The notes beneath the pieces were generated by a model, which made no database searches, was not told where the DNA came from, and saw nothing but the letters and a program-made list of their open reading frames with translations. A stretch of DNA of 64,000 nt, taken from NCBI GenBank assembly GCA_030428615.1, contig JAUIDN010000001.1, forward strand, positions 248,001-312,000, read 5' to 3'. The first letter of the stretch is position 1. Each line of letters starts with the position of its first letter. A program made the translations under genes and the position numbers. Source of the DNA: Alphaproteobacteria bacterium (GTDB taxonomy: Bacteria > Pseudomonadota > Alphaproteobacteria > Sphingomonadales > Emcibacteraceae). This document shows positions 55,301-62,691 of the stretch, piece by piece.

Positions 55301-55550
55301 CCGTAACAACAGTTCCACCGGTGACAGACACCTCTACATCTTCATTGATCACAACATCTGCAGGATTATTATTGTCTACCGTCGAGGTGGTGATAGAAGT
55401 TTCACGATCCTCTGAAATTGTTACCGTTTGGGCATAGGAAGATGTCAGCATCAATGTGCTCGCAAGAACACATAGAGACACTGTTAATTTAAGCTTGTGT
55501 ATATTACTACCGACTAAAAGAGAGCTACCCAGATATCGAAACTGACTCAT
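52341..55550 (-). CDS. Type V autotransporter with outer-membrane beta-barrel
   Basis: A 1069-residue surface protein. An extended signal peptide ends SSYAQ (residue 40). The passenger (about 41-780) is a predicted right-handed beta-helix, rich in Asn, Gly, Thr and Asp, with recurring 'NNG.I.V / NTGTF' units (ENNGLFLVNADGENANAYGL, INTGTFRVLAGPGGTATAV). The C-terminal translocator (about 790-1069) starts NGVWIQEFAGIYDQKDG, shows typical alternating strands (GLAAGYEFAL, GVNLSYNISDV, VIKAGYEFDLG) and ends in the BAM-recognised ANMNLRARF. No protease or lipase motif is evident in the passenger, so adhesion is more likely than enzymatic work. It is followed by the FAH and TAXI genes. Confidence 0.88.
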   Translation of the reverse strand: MSQFRYLGSSLLVGSNIHKLKLTVSLCVLASTLMLTSSYAQTVTISEDRETSITTSTVDNNNPADVVINEDVEVSVTGGTVVTVDSDNNITNNGEIRITENDDNLVGLHITTENGMTRTSDYTASGIIRIGNTSQDSDYGSNNFDILIDGAGTYQGDITGDATAGLVVYGNNSAALSLQTEMVGNIVVDTVNVTGDNSNGIEILGNLTGNIEVNDAIIAGGLGNHGIYLGADVDGMIRNIGEIATGTPITRNSSFQEVPAVAGLASVRVSGDLTGGLANDIVMTNSDGDVVQIAEGDSVTGISFGQSSISAVGGGYAIFVTPEKLVNTGWKDITIGNTDSFYGDYSILNQRTIKAEGTNGGQDVTTIFITGAENGGTTYSTTLDFGIYNGLWGAMSARSNDADATLLHIGANATVPEFVNNGNINVIVSAAVDIDDNFTGTGGDAYGVLVDQGGGLTRFENNGLFLVNADGENANAYGLVDNSGTLDEFINTGTFRVLAGPGGTATAVDLSNNTTGITFLNSDEIQGDIYLGSGNNVITLQGGTDSVIDGTIFLGNGSSTLAMSGDSVLGGGIYSPNGQLDVTINDQSALTVNTDLGLDVNNLTINDQSVINLNVNSLNGFTGGINASNTVSFSTGSTLSIQVGAVVDKEETFNIVTASNLIIDADSNIQNLGNNSYVYDLSTELTANTIDLTVRRRTSEELGLSETFSAIYEASIGAFANDADMAEHLGSIETAEDFNLFYKEILPLSLSQASLQAIQNTNDLSVSAVSAQLDGLRHMIKTVPPSRVRNGVWIQEFAGIYDQKDGINERGADVFNFGLAAGYEFALSDRGVIGVNLSYNISDVKFKESGKDRLAVQNTQLGLYSAFWLDNFFLENQASIGYLDFSSEKELVLGELDRFATADWNGLQYSGVIKAGYEFDLGALSITPTAGVNYNNVHQNSYTEVDGGAGFNLSVDDYNRNFLSTDLKLEIAHKTEFKTGNLVDSVMRIALQGGWSQHLNDDPIEISTSFEGQNNYFTVFGDPIDKNNFQAGLGVYFTSNYFAFTIRYDAEWRDQYLGHSANMNLRARF

Positions 55551-55846
55551 TTATTTTCCTTGGTGATTATTTTCTCGACTTTATTGTATATTACTATGCC
55601 AATCAAATTGTCATACATTTTTATCAAACTGACTTATAATCGATCTTAAATGCAAAAGCTATCCTGTCGGTCAATAATCTCAGGTAAATGATTTTATATT
55701 GCAAAATCTAAAAAAGATAAGGTATACCTGTAGCAATTTTAACATCGTATTTAGATGATAAATATTACGAATTACAATTAAGAGCTGTGCTTTCAAATAT
55801 CTATTATCCCGACCTGAAAAAAGCCCAAATATTTGATAAATGAAGG
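55551..55846. promoter_or_regulatory. AT-rich divergent intergenic region with palindrome
   Basis: This 296-bp gap separates the autotransporter and the YkgJ-type gene, which are divergent, so it should hold promoters for both. A perfect 10-bp palindrome AGGTATACCT lies at 55720-55729, about 120 bp before the YkgJ gene. No ORF of note, hairpin terminator or repeat is otherwise visible. Confidence 0.35.
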
Positions 55847-56446
55847 ATGGATACATTGAGGAAAAAGGAAAAACAAGTCTATATCGTTCCTGGAAGGGAA
55901 TGTGGAGAATGCACGGCCTGTTGTATAAATTTTACGATTGACTCTCCAGAGCTCGTAAAACTACCAAATATCGCTTGTGAGAATCTTTTGGAATGTGGCG
56001 GTTGCTCTATATATGATAATAGGCCGGATGTCTGTAACAAATGGTTTTGCGCATGGCGAAATTTGCAGGAATTGGATAATTCCTGGAGACCAGATAAGAA
56101 TGGTATCATATTGGAATTCAGTGAAGAAAATTTCCCTGGTGTGTTCGCCGGACGTATCGGCTTTAAGTTCACTGTGATTGACAAAGAGAAGCCTTTTAGA
56201 AATAGGAAGTTTATAAATTTTGTGGAAAAACAGTTAAAAAACAACGTTCCATGTATTTTATCCTATGGCAACAAACCATCTGAGTTACCAGCAGTAGCAT
56301 TTCTAAATTTTGCGCTTCATCATGCCGTTGCATCAGGTAACAAAAATGCGATCAAAAAAGAATTATTAAAGGTGATGGACGCATGCGAAAAACAGCCTAT
56401 TGAAAAGTTAGCTATCGTAAACGGAAAGATTGTAGAAGTATCTTGA
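55847..56446 (+). CDS. Cys-rich YkgJ-type metal-cluster protein
   Basis: A cytosolic 199-residue protein with nine cysteines in the first 70 residues: C19, C22, C25, C26 (RECGECTACC), C44, C50, C53, C63 and C68. The pattern CxxCxxCC...C..Y..RPxxC..W matches the YkgJ/UPF0153 'zinc- or iron-chelating' family, for which no reaction is settled. The C-terminal half is not Cys-rich and ends in a helical region (KNAIKKELLKVMDACEKQ). Start ATG 55847 follows GAAGGA. It is separated from the next gene by 132 bp, so the two may not share a transcript. Confidence 0.75.
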   Translation: MDTLRKKEKQVYIVPGRECGECTACCINFTIDSPELVKLPNIACENLLECGGCSIYDNRPDVCNKWFCAWRNLQELDNSWRPDKNGIILEFSEENFPGVFAGRIGFKFTVIDKEKPFRNRKFINFVEKQLKNNVPCILSYGNKPSELPAVAFLNFALHHAVASGNKNAIKKELLKVMDACEKQPIEKLAIVNGKIVEVS

Positions 56447-56578
56447 CCTAACAGACAAACTTGCACCAATAGCGATAATTAAGTCGTCAAAAAACAAAAT
56501 TCACATCATTGCCACATTTTAGGTTATACTCTGCTTACACTAATGAGAATGAGAAAAAATTTCTTGTTAAGGAGGAGA

Positions 56579-56944
56579 ATGAAATTGACTAACTTAAACA
56601 CAATCTTAAAGACCCTGTTACTTACTTTTACTGCCTTACTGATCACTGCCTGCGGTGATGATGGCGATACAAATAACGCTGCTGAAAGCGCGGCGTCAAG
56701 CACATCAGAGGCTATGAGTTCAGCGGATGATAGCGTCGGCGAAATGGTTGATTACGCGTCAGAAGACGTCATGGAAGAAGCGGGCGATATGGCGGACGAA
56801 GCCATGGACAAAGCGGGTGAAATGGCAGACGATGCTATGGATAAAGCCGAAGAAATGGCAGAAGAAGTGAAAGAAGAAGGCGCCGATGCCATGGAAGCAG
56901 CGAAAGAAAAAGCGGCTGAAATGGGCGTGACACCGCCTCAATAA
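56579..56944 (+). CDS. Lipoprotein with helical EEM/DAMDKA repeats
   Basis: Start ATG 56579 has a perfect AAGGAGG site 5-6 nt upstream; the open frame to 56543 is not needed. The signal ends in lipobox LLITAC (Cys25). The mature part, about 95 residues, is Ala-, Glu- and Met-rich and built of an 11-residue-like unit (MADEAMDKAGE, MADDAMDKAEE, MAEEVKEEGAD), so it should form a long amphipathic helix like a plant LEA protein or an apolipoprotein. It ends VTPPQ. The role could be envelope protection or lipid binding. It is followed by two hairpins that end transcription. Confidence 0.75.
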   Translation: MKLTNLNTILKTLLLTFTALLITACGDDGDTNNAAESAASSTSEAMSSADDSVGEMVDYASEDVMEEAGDMADEAMDKAGEMADDAMDKAEEMAEEVKEEGADAMEAAKEKAAEMGVTPPQ

Positions 56945-56955
56945 TCTTTATAGCC

Positions 56956-57030
56956 TCTCATTCAAAGACAGAATGAGATAGAATTAATGATGGAGAATTT
57001 AATATTTCTCCATCATTAGTTATTTTTTCC
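56956..57030 (+). terminator. Tandem hairpins, bidirectional terminator
   Basis: Hairpin 1: TCTCATTC (56956-56963) with GAATGAGA (56971-56978), 8 bp. Hairpin 2: TAATGATGGAGAA (56985-56997) with TTCTCCATCATTA (57006-57018), 13 bp, followed on the plus strand by GTTATTTTTTCC. It lies between the lipoprotein stop and the convergent dioxygenase stop (57020), so it can serve both. Confidence 0.8.
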
Positions 57031-57823
57031 AGACAACCGGAAATAAATCACTGTCCAGCGGGTCACCCTGTTTGATACCGGGATCGCGGAGGATGTCTGT
57101 CGTCCCTTTTCTTGGATCATAAACCACATCATCACCCGTCCAGCGGGTGGCGTAGCCTCGTCTGCGCAGACCACTGCTTTTATTTCCTTTGGCGCCATGT
57201 ATGGTATTGGCATGATGAATAAGACAGTCACCCGGCAATAAATCATAGCAGATGATCTGGTCGTCCGGCACTGTCGCATCTATGTCAGGCATGGTTTCAA
57301 GGCCCGCTTCATCATATTCGGCATGTCCGCTGCCGCTAAAGCTTTGCGGCCGGTATCTGATACCCGTATTATGGGATCCCTTAACGTAACGAACACCACC
57401 GCTTTCTTCCGTTACTTCATCCATCGCAAACCAGATTGAGCAAATCTGTTCGCCCTTTATCTTCCAGTAGGGCCCGTCCTGATGCCAGGGCGTTGCTTCA
57501 ACGGACCCGGGCTCCTTGACGAGGAGATGATCAAAAAACATGTTTATTTTACTGGACCCCATAAGTTCGGCCGCGATTTCAGCCGCTTCACTTTCAAAAA
57601 CAAATTTTCTAAAATCTTCATTTCTGGTCCAGATAAACTGATCCCCAAAAAAACGGGTTGAATTTTCCGCTTTCGCGTATTCTTCGGCCATTTCACCCGG
57701 GTTTTTCATATTGTCATCAGTTGCCTTGCGCAGAAACTCCACCCATTTTGGGTCGAATGCGCCGCTTAATTTGATGACACCGTCACGGCGATAAATTTCT
57801 TTTTCTTCTTTTGTTATTCGCAT
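57020..57823 (-). CDS. Phytanoyl-CoA dioxygenase (PhyH) family protein
   Basis: Fe(II)/2-oxoglutarate-dependent hydroxylase of the PhyH group. I start at ATG 57823 (MRITKEEKEIYRRDG); the open frame to 57886 runs into the permease gene. The 267 residues contain the iron ligands H114 and D116 in TPWHQDGPYWKIKG. A distal His follows in LIHHANTIHGAKGN, and the 2-oxoglutarate Arg in RRRGYATRWTGDD. A 'GSHNTGIRY' strand is typical of bacterial members that hydroxylate small molecules. It starts 4 bp after the APC-type permease gene, which suggests its substrate is, or derives from, an imported amine or amino acid. Confidence 0.88.
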   Translation of the reverse strand: MRITKEEKEIYRRDGVIKLSGAFDPKWVEFLRKATDDNMKNPGEMAEEYAKAENSTRFFGDQFIWTRNEDFRKFVFESEAAEIAAELMGSSKINMFFDHLLVKEPGSVEATPWHQDGPYWKIKGEQICSIWFAMDEVTEESGGVRYVKGSHNTGIRYRPQSFSGSGHAEYDEAGLETMPDIDATVPDDQIICYDLLPGDCLIHHANTIHGAKGNKSSGLRRRGYATRWTGDDVVYDPRKGTTDILRDPGIKQGDPLDSDLFPVVWKK

Positions 57824-57827
57824 AGAA

Positions 57828-59126
57828 CTATTTCCCCATTTTTGATGAAACTTTATAAAAAACTGCCCCGACCACCAGGACGACAATTACAATTAATCCA
57901 AAAACCGGATCGCCGGATACCATCATAATAATAAAACCTGCGGAGATCACAAAAAGCAATATTGAGACGAGATAGAGAAAAGGTTTTTTCAGCTTAAATT
58001 CAGCATTTTCAAATTCCGTCTTCATAATTTTGGGTACTCGGGCAAGGCTAACGGCAATAAATAATTGCTGTATTAATAAGCCCAGCACAGCAACAAGAGC
58101 ATATTGTTCAATATCACTCCCCGTTGAGATCGCCGCAACGCTTAATAACGTATATGTGATGATAGCGTAATGAGGAGTTTTATATTTTTTTGATATTCGT
58201 GCCAGATATTTTGGAAAAAAACTTGCCTGTGCGATGACGAATATATCACGGGAATACCCGAGTATTAAACCATTCACTGTTGTCGCGGCCGCCGCAATAA
58301 TCGCTAACACCAACGCTGAAATAAGCCACTGCGGCAAAAAACTTCCGGCAACTTCAAGCACCGGTGTTGTCATTCCTTCAAAACCAGCACTTGTATCAAT
58401 CCCGCTCAGAACAAGTGATACCCCACCATATGAACCCAGAACAATTATAAAACTGATCGCCAGCCCAACGGGAATGGTCAAGGATGGCCTTTTGATTTCA
58501 CCGCCAAATTCGAGCAATGAAATAAACCCGGCAAACGAAAAATAACCAAGTGCCGCCGCCTGAAACACGGCCCCGACACCGTTGGGCATAAATGGCGTCA
58601 TGTTGTTAATGTCAAATTCCGGCAACCCCATCAAAATAAAGACACTTAACATGACAAGAAAAATAATCACCATTGCGGTTTGAAATCTTACGACCCAGTC
58701 TGATCCAATAACATTTATCATCCCAAAGAACAGAACGACGCCCGCCGCCGCAAAAGTTTTGTTAAGTGACGGGAAAAAATAAACAATGTAATCAGCAAAC
58801 CCGTACCCGACAAAAGCGTTCACCAAAATGACCGCACACAGAAGAACCCAGACAGCCAGAAAACCGAAGAATGGTGACAGAAGGCGACTGATGGCAATAA
58901 ACGTCCCGCCCTCGGCGGGCATCAACGTGCCGATTTGCGCGGTAGCAAAACATGTGACAACCGCCATCGCCCCGGCAATGCCATAGGCCAAAAGAACAGA
59001 TGGGCCGGTTATTTCAATTAATTGTGCCGGTAAAATAAAAATAGATATGCCAACCACAAAACCGGTAATAGTAAATACGAGCCCCCATAACCCGATGGTT
59101 TTTTCCTGACCCGATTTAGAACTCAT
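57828..59126 (-). CDS. APC-family amino acid/amine permease
   Basis: Inner-membrane transporter, 432 residues with about 12 hydrophobic helices. The APC signature GLVFTITGFVVGISIFILPAQL lies in helix 1, and the family segment ALGYFSFAGFISLLEFGGEIKRP in helix 6, with the conserved E..GGE.K.P. The helix pattern and length fit amino-acid or polyamine permeases of the APC superfamily; the substrate is not evident. It is the first gene of the two-gene unit with the PhyH-family enzyme and has about 170 bp of upstream sequence to the divergent small gene. Confidence 0.88.
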   Translation of the reverse strand: MSSKSGQEKTIGLWGLVFTITGFVVGISIFILPAQLIEITGPSVLLAYGIAGAMAVVTCFATAQIGTLMPAEGGTFIAISRLLSPFFGFLAVWVLLCAVILVNAFVGYGFADYIVYFFPSLNKTFAAAGVVLFFGMINVIGSDWVVRFQTAMVIIFLVMLSVFILMGLPEFDINNMTPFMPNGVGAVFQAAALGYFSFAGFISLLEFGGEIKRPSLTIPVGLAISFIIVLGSYGGVSLVLSGIDTSAGFEGMTTPVLEVAGSFLPQWLISALVLAIIAAAATTVNGLILGYSRDIFVIAQASFFPKYLARISKKYKTPHYAIITYTLLSVAAISTGSDIEQYALVAVLGLLIQQLFIAVSLARVPKIMKTEFENAEFKLKKPFLYLVSILLFVISAGFIIMMVSGDPVFGLIVIVVLVVGAVFYKVSSKMGK

Positions 59127-59296
59127 TCACTTCCCCTTTTTCTCCCTATTGATTTACCCTAGCGTTTTGAACAAAGGCTATCAAGCGATAATAGATGAAC
59201 GATAGATGTCCGTCATATTCATCAGTAGTTCAGGTGAAATATATATTATAGGTAGTGAAGGGTTTCTGGTGAGTAGTATAACAAAGGAGACCGATC

Positions 59297-59638
59297 ATGA
59301 GTAAAAAAGTCAAAATAATAACCTTAATAACCGTCGCAATAGTCGGCTTGTCTCTCGCAACAGCAGCAGACGCAAGAGAGCGCGGAAAAAACCGCAACAA
59401 TGGTTATAATGCTGAAGTAATCATCAAAGGTCACAACGGCGCCATGTACAGTCCATCAAGACATGAGCGGCACGTTATACAACGCCCGGGAAGAGGCCAT
59501 TATGTTAATGACCGAAGATTTCACAAGCGGTTAAAATATAAAAGAAAAATGAGAAAACTGCATCGTATGAGACGCCTCAATAACTACTATCGATATGAGC
59601 GTCCCGTGATCATTATCACCAGACCCCTATACCGATAG
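59297..59638 (+). CDS. Small exported, very basic protein
   Basis: A 113-residue product with a signal peptide (MSKKVKIITLITVAIVGLSL..., ending ADA-RE). The mature part is extremely rich in Arg, Lys, His and Tyr (KRLKYKRKMRKLHRMRRLNN, ERHVIQRPGRGHYVNDRRFH), with no acidic clusters. It should bind polyanions such as LPS, nucleic acid or sulfated glycans. AAAGGAG lies 6-7 nt upstream of ATG 59297. I recognise no family. It is next to an EF-hand lipoprotein on the same strand, but a likely terminator separates them. Confidence 0.7.
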   Translation: MSKKVKIITLITVAIVGLSLATAADARERGKNRNNGYNAEVIIKGHNGAMYSPSRHERHVIQRPGRGHYVNDRRFHKRLKYKRKMRKLHRMRRLNNYYRYERPVIIITRPLYR

Positions 59639-59648
59639 TATAACATTG

Positions 59649-59683
59649 ATCCCGCGCATCATTCAGGGTGTGCGGGATTTATT
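59649..59683 (+). terminator. Hairpin after the basic protein gene
   Basis: ATCCCGCGCA (59649-59658) pairs with TGTGCGGGAT (59669-59678), 10 bp with one G-T, followed by TTTATT. It starts 11 bp after the stop. The U-run is interrupted, so termination may be partial. Confidence 0.6.
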
Positions 59684-59744
59684 CATCCTCCATTCAGATG
59701 AATGCCTTACTGTTCTCATATCCACAGTTAATTCGGAACCAAAA

Positions 59745-60215
59745 TTGAAAAACAGATATTTCCTCTTATTGATTTTTTTGTCGCTCGCTGCCTGTGGTGG
59801 GCGCGGCGGTGTAAACGACCGAGAACGGTTTGAAGAAGCAAAGTCCAGGCTTATAAACCTGTGGGATACAGACAGGAACGGTGTTATCACCTGTTCAGAT
59901 GTAGAGCGCAGAAAAATTCTGCAATTCGGGGTATCTGACGAAAATAACAATGAGCTTCTTGAGGTTGATGAAGTCAAAAAAGCACCATGGGGCAGTCGCG
60001 CTTTTCCCATCGAATTTTTGAATTCCTATGATCTCAATAATGATGGTGAAGTTGACCTGCAGGAATTTATTGATAAGCCCGACGACACATTTCAACGTAT
60101 GGATAACAATCAGGATTGCACCGTGAGTGAGAAAGAAATTGAAACCTTCCTCAAGGAAAGACGTCCCAGGGATGGCGGAGTGAGAGGTCCTGGCGGAAGA
60201 CCTCCCCGTCCATAA
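59745..60215 (+). CDS. EF-hand lipoprotein
   Basis: Start chosen at TTG 59745 (LKNRYFLLLIFLSLAAC), since it opens a lipoprotein signal with the lipid Cys at residue 17 and has CGGAA about 8 nt upstream. The frame upstream to 59646 overlaps a hairpin and adds no signal. Calcium loops: DTDRNGVITCSD (near the start of the mature part), DLNNDGEVDLQEF (about the middle), and DNNQDCTVSEKEIE, where Cys replaces the usual Gly. The protein (157 residues) ends Gly/Arg/Pro-rich (GGVRGPGGRPPRP). It would bind Ca2+ at the cell surface; partners are unknown. Its stop is 4 bp from the convergent sulfatase stop. Confidence 0.75.
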   Translation: MKNRYFLLLIFLSLAACGGRGGVNDRERFEEAKSRLINLWDTDRNGVITCSDVERRKILQFGVSDENNNELLEVDEVKKAPWGSRAFPIEFLNSYDLNNDGEVDLQEFIDKPDDTFQRMDNNQDCTVSEKEIETFLKERRPRDGGVRGPGGRPPRP

Positions 60216-60218
60216 CCA

Positions 60219-61910
60219 TTAAATTTCCGACGTCCAGGTCGCTGGTGCGCCGGGCAAATGAGACCCAAGGTCCATCCCCACTTCCCTCTCAATCAATGTG
60301 TTTAATCGGTCATTCAGCGTTAATATCAGTTCTTTGTGCGCTTCCGGGTCCTGAGCAAGGTTATTTAGCTCCAACGGATCATCTTCAATATCATACAGTT
60401 CAAGATCATTACGGCCGAGAAGTGATGTCCAGCTTTTTGGAATATGATGATCACCCGGTGCAAACCAGCGGGAAAATTTATATTTTTTTGTCATGATACC
60501 ACGGCCAAGCGTCCGGGTATCAAACTGAATAAAATCATCCGGGTATTTAAAGGTTACTTTGGGCCCACCATTCTGCTCGGCAACTTTGGCAAGCATTCTT
60601 TTTCTTTCCAATCTTGGGTTTCCCTGGGTCGTGTTGCTGAAGCAGACAAGAATTTCATCCCTTGTTTCAACATTTTGACCCGTCACCATACCTGAATAAT
60701 CTACCCCTTTCAGGCGCGGCTCCACTTTCTGAAAATCAGCATCCACAAGACCAAGTAGTGTCGGACCAAAATCAATCGCACTCATAAGCGCATTTGATTT
60801 TATCCCTTTTTTCCCGTCCGGATGCTTCACTACAAGGGGGACATTCAGGTTTTCCCTGTACATAAACGGTCCCTTATGGCGCAGCCCGTGTGATCCCCCC
60901 ATTTCACCGTGATCAGATGTTAAAATTACGATGGTATCATCGGTTAATCCCATATCATCGAGAGACAGAAGCAAATCACCAATAACCTTATCAGAATCAA
61001 TCAGGCATGCCGCATAATAATTAAGCACGTTCCGGCACGCTTCTTCGTCCTTCACATCCTGCTCGCCGTAGAAATATTGTCCCAATTTAACATATTCGCG
61101 CTGCGCTTCCGGCTTTGTGTCCAGATCATCATGGAAGTTTTCCGGCACATCAAAGCCAAAGTCATGATTATAAGGATATTTATCCTGAGCCGGTCTCATT
61201 TCACTGACCAGGCCGGGCCGTAATCTTGTTTCCGCCTGCTTTCCGTTGGCGTCCAGCCACATGATGTCATGCGGATTAACAAAATTGACCGCGAGAAACC
61301 ATGGCTGGTCGCTGTTTTGCTGCCGGGAAAGATAATCTTTGGCATTAGCGAGAATTTCCCTGTCTTTTTCCGCCCCCTCATAAACAAGTCCTCCGGTATC
61401 GCCATGTTTATGCCACTCATCGAACCCGTAATCCGCTAGCGCATCCATGTTATCGTCGTCAAAGCCAACCGAAAGATGCCATTTGCCCTTATAAGCGGTT
61501 TTATAGCCGATTTTTTTAAACATCTGGCCAATGGTCGGGGTGTTTTTCACGTTGAGCACCGGGTCTCCTTCCCCCAGCCCCGGGTTAGTAAAAATAGTTG
61601 TGTGTTGAACATGCTGCCCGGTATATATCACCGACCTCGACGGCGCACAGGAAAGTGTTGCAATGTGATACTGCTCAAACGACACCCCGTCGGACGCGAA
61701 TTTTTCACGGACCGGAAGATTAAGCCCTTTTGGCAACGTTTCCCATGAACGTTCCTGATCCATCATAATAAGCAGGACATTCTTACGTTTGGTGGTTTTT
61801 GCCATCTTTTGCGCCTTCGCCATATCCGCGGCAACAATGGTTATGCCTGCCGCCGTTGCGGCGACACCCTTTGAAAAATCACGTCTGGTTATTTTTTTAT
61901 TTTCTGACAT
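60219..61910 (-). CDS. Tat-exported sulfatase (Cys type)
   Basis: Hydrolyses sulfate or phosphonate esters; it is probably folded in the cytosol and exported by Tat (KKITRRDFSKGVAATAAGITIVA, RR at 9-10). The 563 residues carry metal ligands in LLIMMDQERSW, the formylglycine motif C88-A-P-S-R92 (followed by SVIYTGQH), and TIVILTSDHGEMGGSHGLRHKGPF supplying the DH and K positions. A choline-sulfatase-like C-terminal region (GDHHIPKSWTSLLGRNDLELYDI) is present. The motif layout is closer to the choline-sulfatase/arylsulfatase group than to the first sulfatase of the window. It is last in a leftward catabolic operon. No maturation enzyme is present in the window. Confidence 0.9.
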   Translation of the reverse strand: MSENKKITRRDFSKGVAATAAGITIVAADMAKAQKMAKTTKRKNVLLIMMDQERSWETLPKGLNLPVREKFASDGVSFEQYHIATLSCAPSRSVIYTGQHVQHTTIFTNPGLGEGDPVLNVKNTPTIGQMFKKIGYKTAYKGKWHLSVGFDDDNMDALADYGFDEWHKHGDTGGLVYEGAEKDREILANAKDYLSRQQNSDQPWFLAVNFVNPHDIMWLDANGKQAETRLRPGLVSEMRPAQDKYPYNHDFGFDVPENFHDDLDTKPEAQREYVKLGQYFYGEQDVKDEEACRNVLNYYAACLIDSDKVIGDLLLSLDDMGLTDDTIVILTSDHGEMGGSHGLRHKGPFMYRENLNVPLVVKHPDGKKGIKSNALMSAIDFGPTLLGLVDADFQKVEPRLKGVDYSGMVTGQNVETRDEILVCFSNTTQGNPRLERKRMLAKVAEQNGGPKVTFKYPDDFIQFDTRTLGRGIMTKKYKFSRWFAPGDHHIPKSWTSLLGRNDLELYDIEDDPLELNNLAQDPEAHKELILTLNDRLNTLIEREVGMDLGSHLPGAPATWTSEI

Positions 61911-61920
61911 TTCTTATCCT

Positions 61921-62691
61921 TTAAAATCTGCCGCAGCATACTTTCATTTTATCCCCGGTTACAGCGCTTGAGGCGTCTGATGCGTAAAAAAGAGCCGCTT
62001 TTGCCACTTCTTCGGGCTCAACCCACCGTTTTAGCGCCGCCGGATCGGTGTAATTTTCTTTTTCGATTTCTTCGGCGGTTCTACCTTCGGCTTTTGCGCG
62101 CCTTTCCAAGATCCGGTCCATATTTTCACCGGATACCGCACCTGGCAATAGCGCATTGACCCGAACGTTAAAGGGGCCCACTTCCCTTGCTACAGCTTCC
62201 GTCATTCCAACAAGAGCAAATTTTGTTGCCGTGTAGGCAGAACGCATGGGATATCCCTGAATACCCATTAATGACGACATATTTACGATTGAACCGAACC
62301 CCTGCGCGCACATAATCCGTGCCGCTTCACGCATACAATACATGGCCCCAAACAGATTAATTTCAGCGCACGCCTTCCACTGATCAATATTTACTTCCGC
62401 AATCGGGGCAACCGGCCCCGGAACACCAGCGTTGTTGACCAGAATATCTACATGTCCGCTTATTGATTGCACTTTTTGAAACAATCCCTGCACATCATCA
62501 AATTTGGATACGTCACAAACAATCGCCGTGCCATTATTGCGGTTTGCAACAGCCGTCAGGGTTTGAAGGCTGCGTCCCGCAACAACGACATGCGCACCAT
62601 GATCTGCGAACATATCCGCGATCGCGGCACCAATGCCCGTTCCACCGCCGGTTATCACCGCAACTTTATCCTTTAACGTTTCCATATTCAT
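61921..62691 (-). CDS. SDR-family oxidoreductase (catabolic operon)
   Basis: NAD(P)-dependent dehydrogenase of 256 residues: TGGGTGIGAAIA (about 15-26), NNAGVPGP, catalytic Ser in NMSSLMGIQG, YTATK Tyr/Lys pair, and the short C-terminal VTGDKMKVCCGRF with two adjacent Cys instead of the usual 'DGG' end. The ATG at 62691 overlaps the upstream FAD oxidase stop by 4 nt (ATGA); a second ATG at 62685 is also possible. It probably acts on a product of the oxidase or sulfatase. Confidence 0.88.
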   Translation of the reverse strand: MNMETLKDKVAVITGGGTGIGAAIADMFADHGAHVVVAGRSLQTLTAVANRNNGTAIVCDVSKFDDVQGLFQKVQSISGHVDILVNNAGVPGPVAPIAEVNIDQWKACAEINLFGAMYCMREAARIMCAQGFGSIVNMSSLMGIQGYPMRSAYTATKFALVGMTEAVAREVGPFNVRVNALLPGAVSGENMDRILERRAKAEGRTAEEIEKENYTDPAALKRWVEPEEVAKAALFYASDASSAVTGDKMKVCCGRF

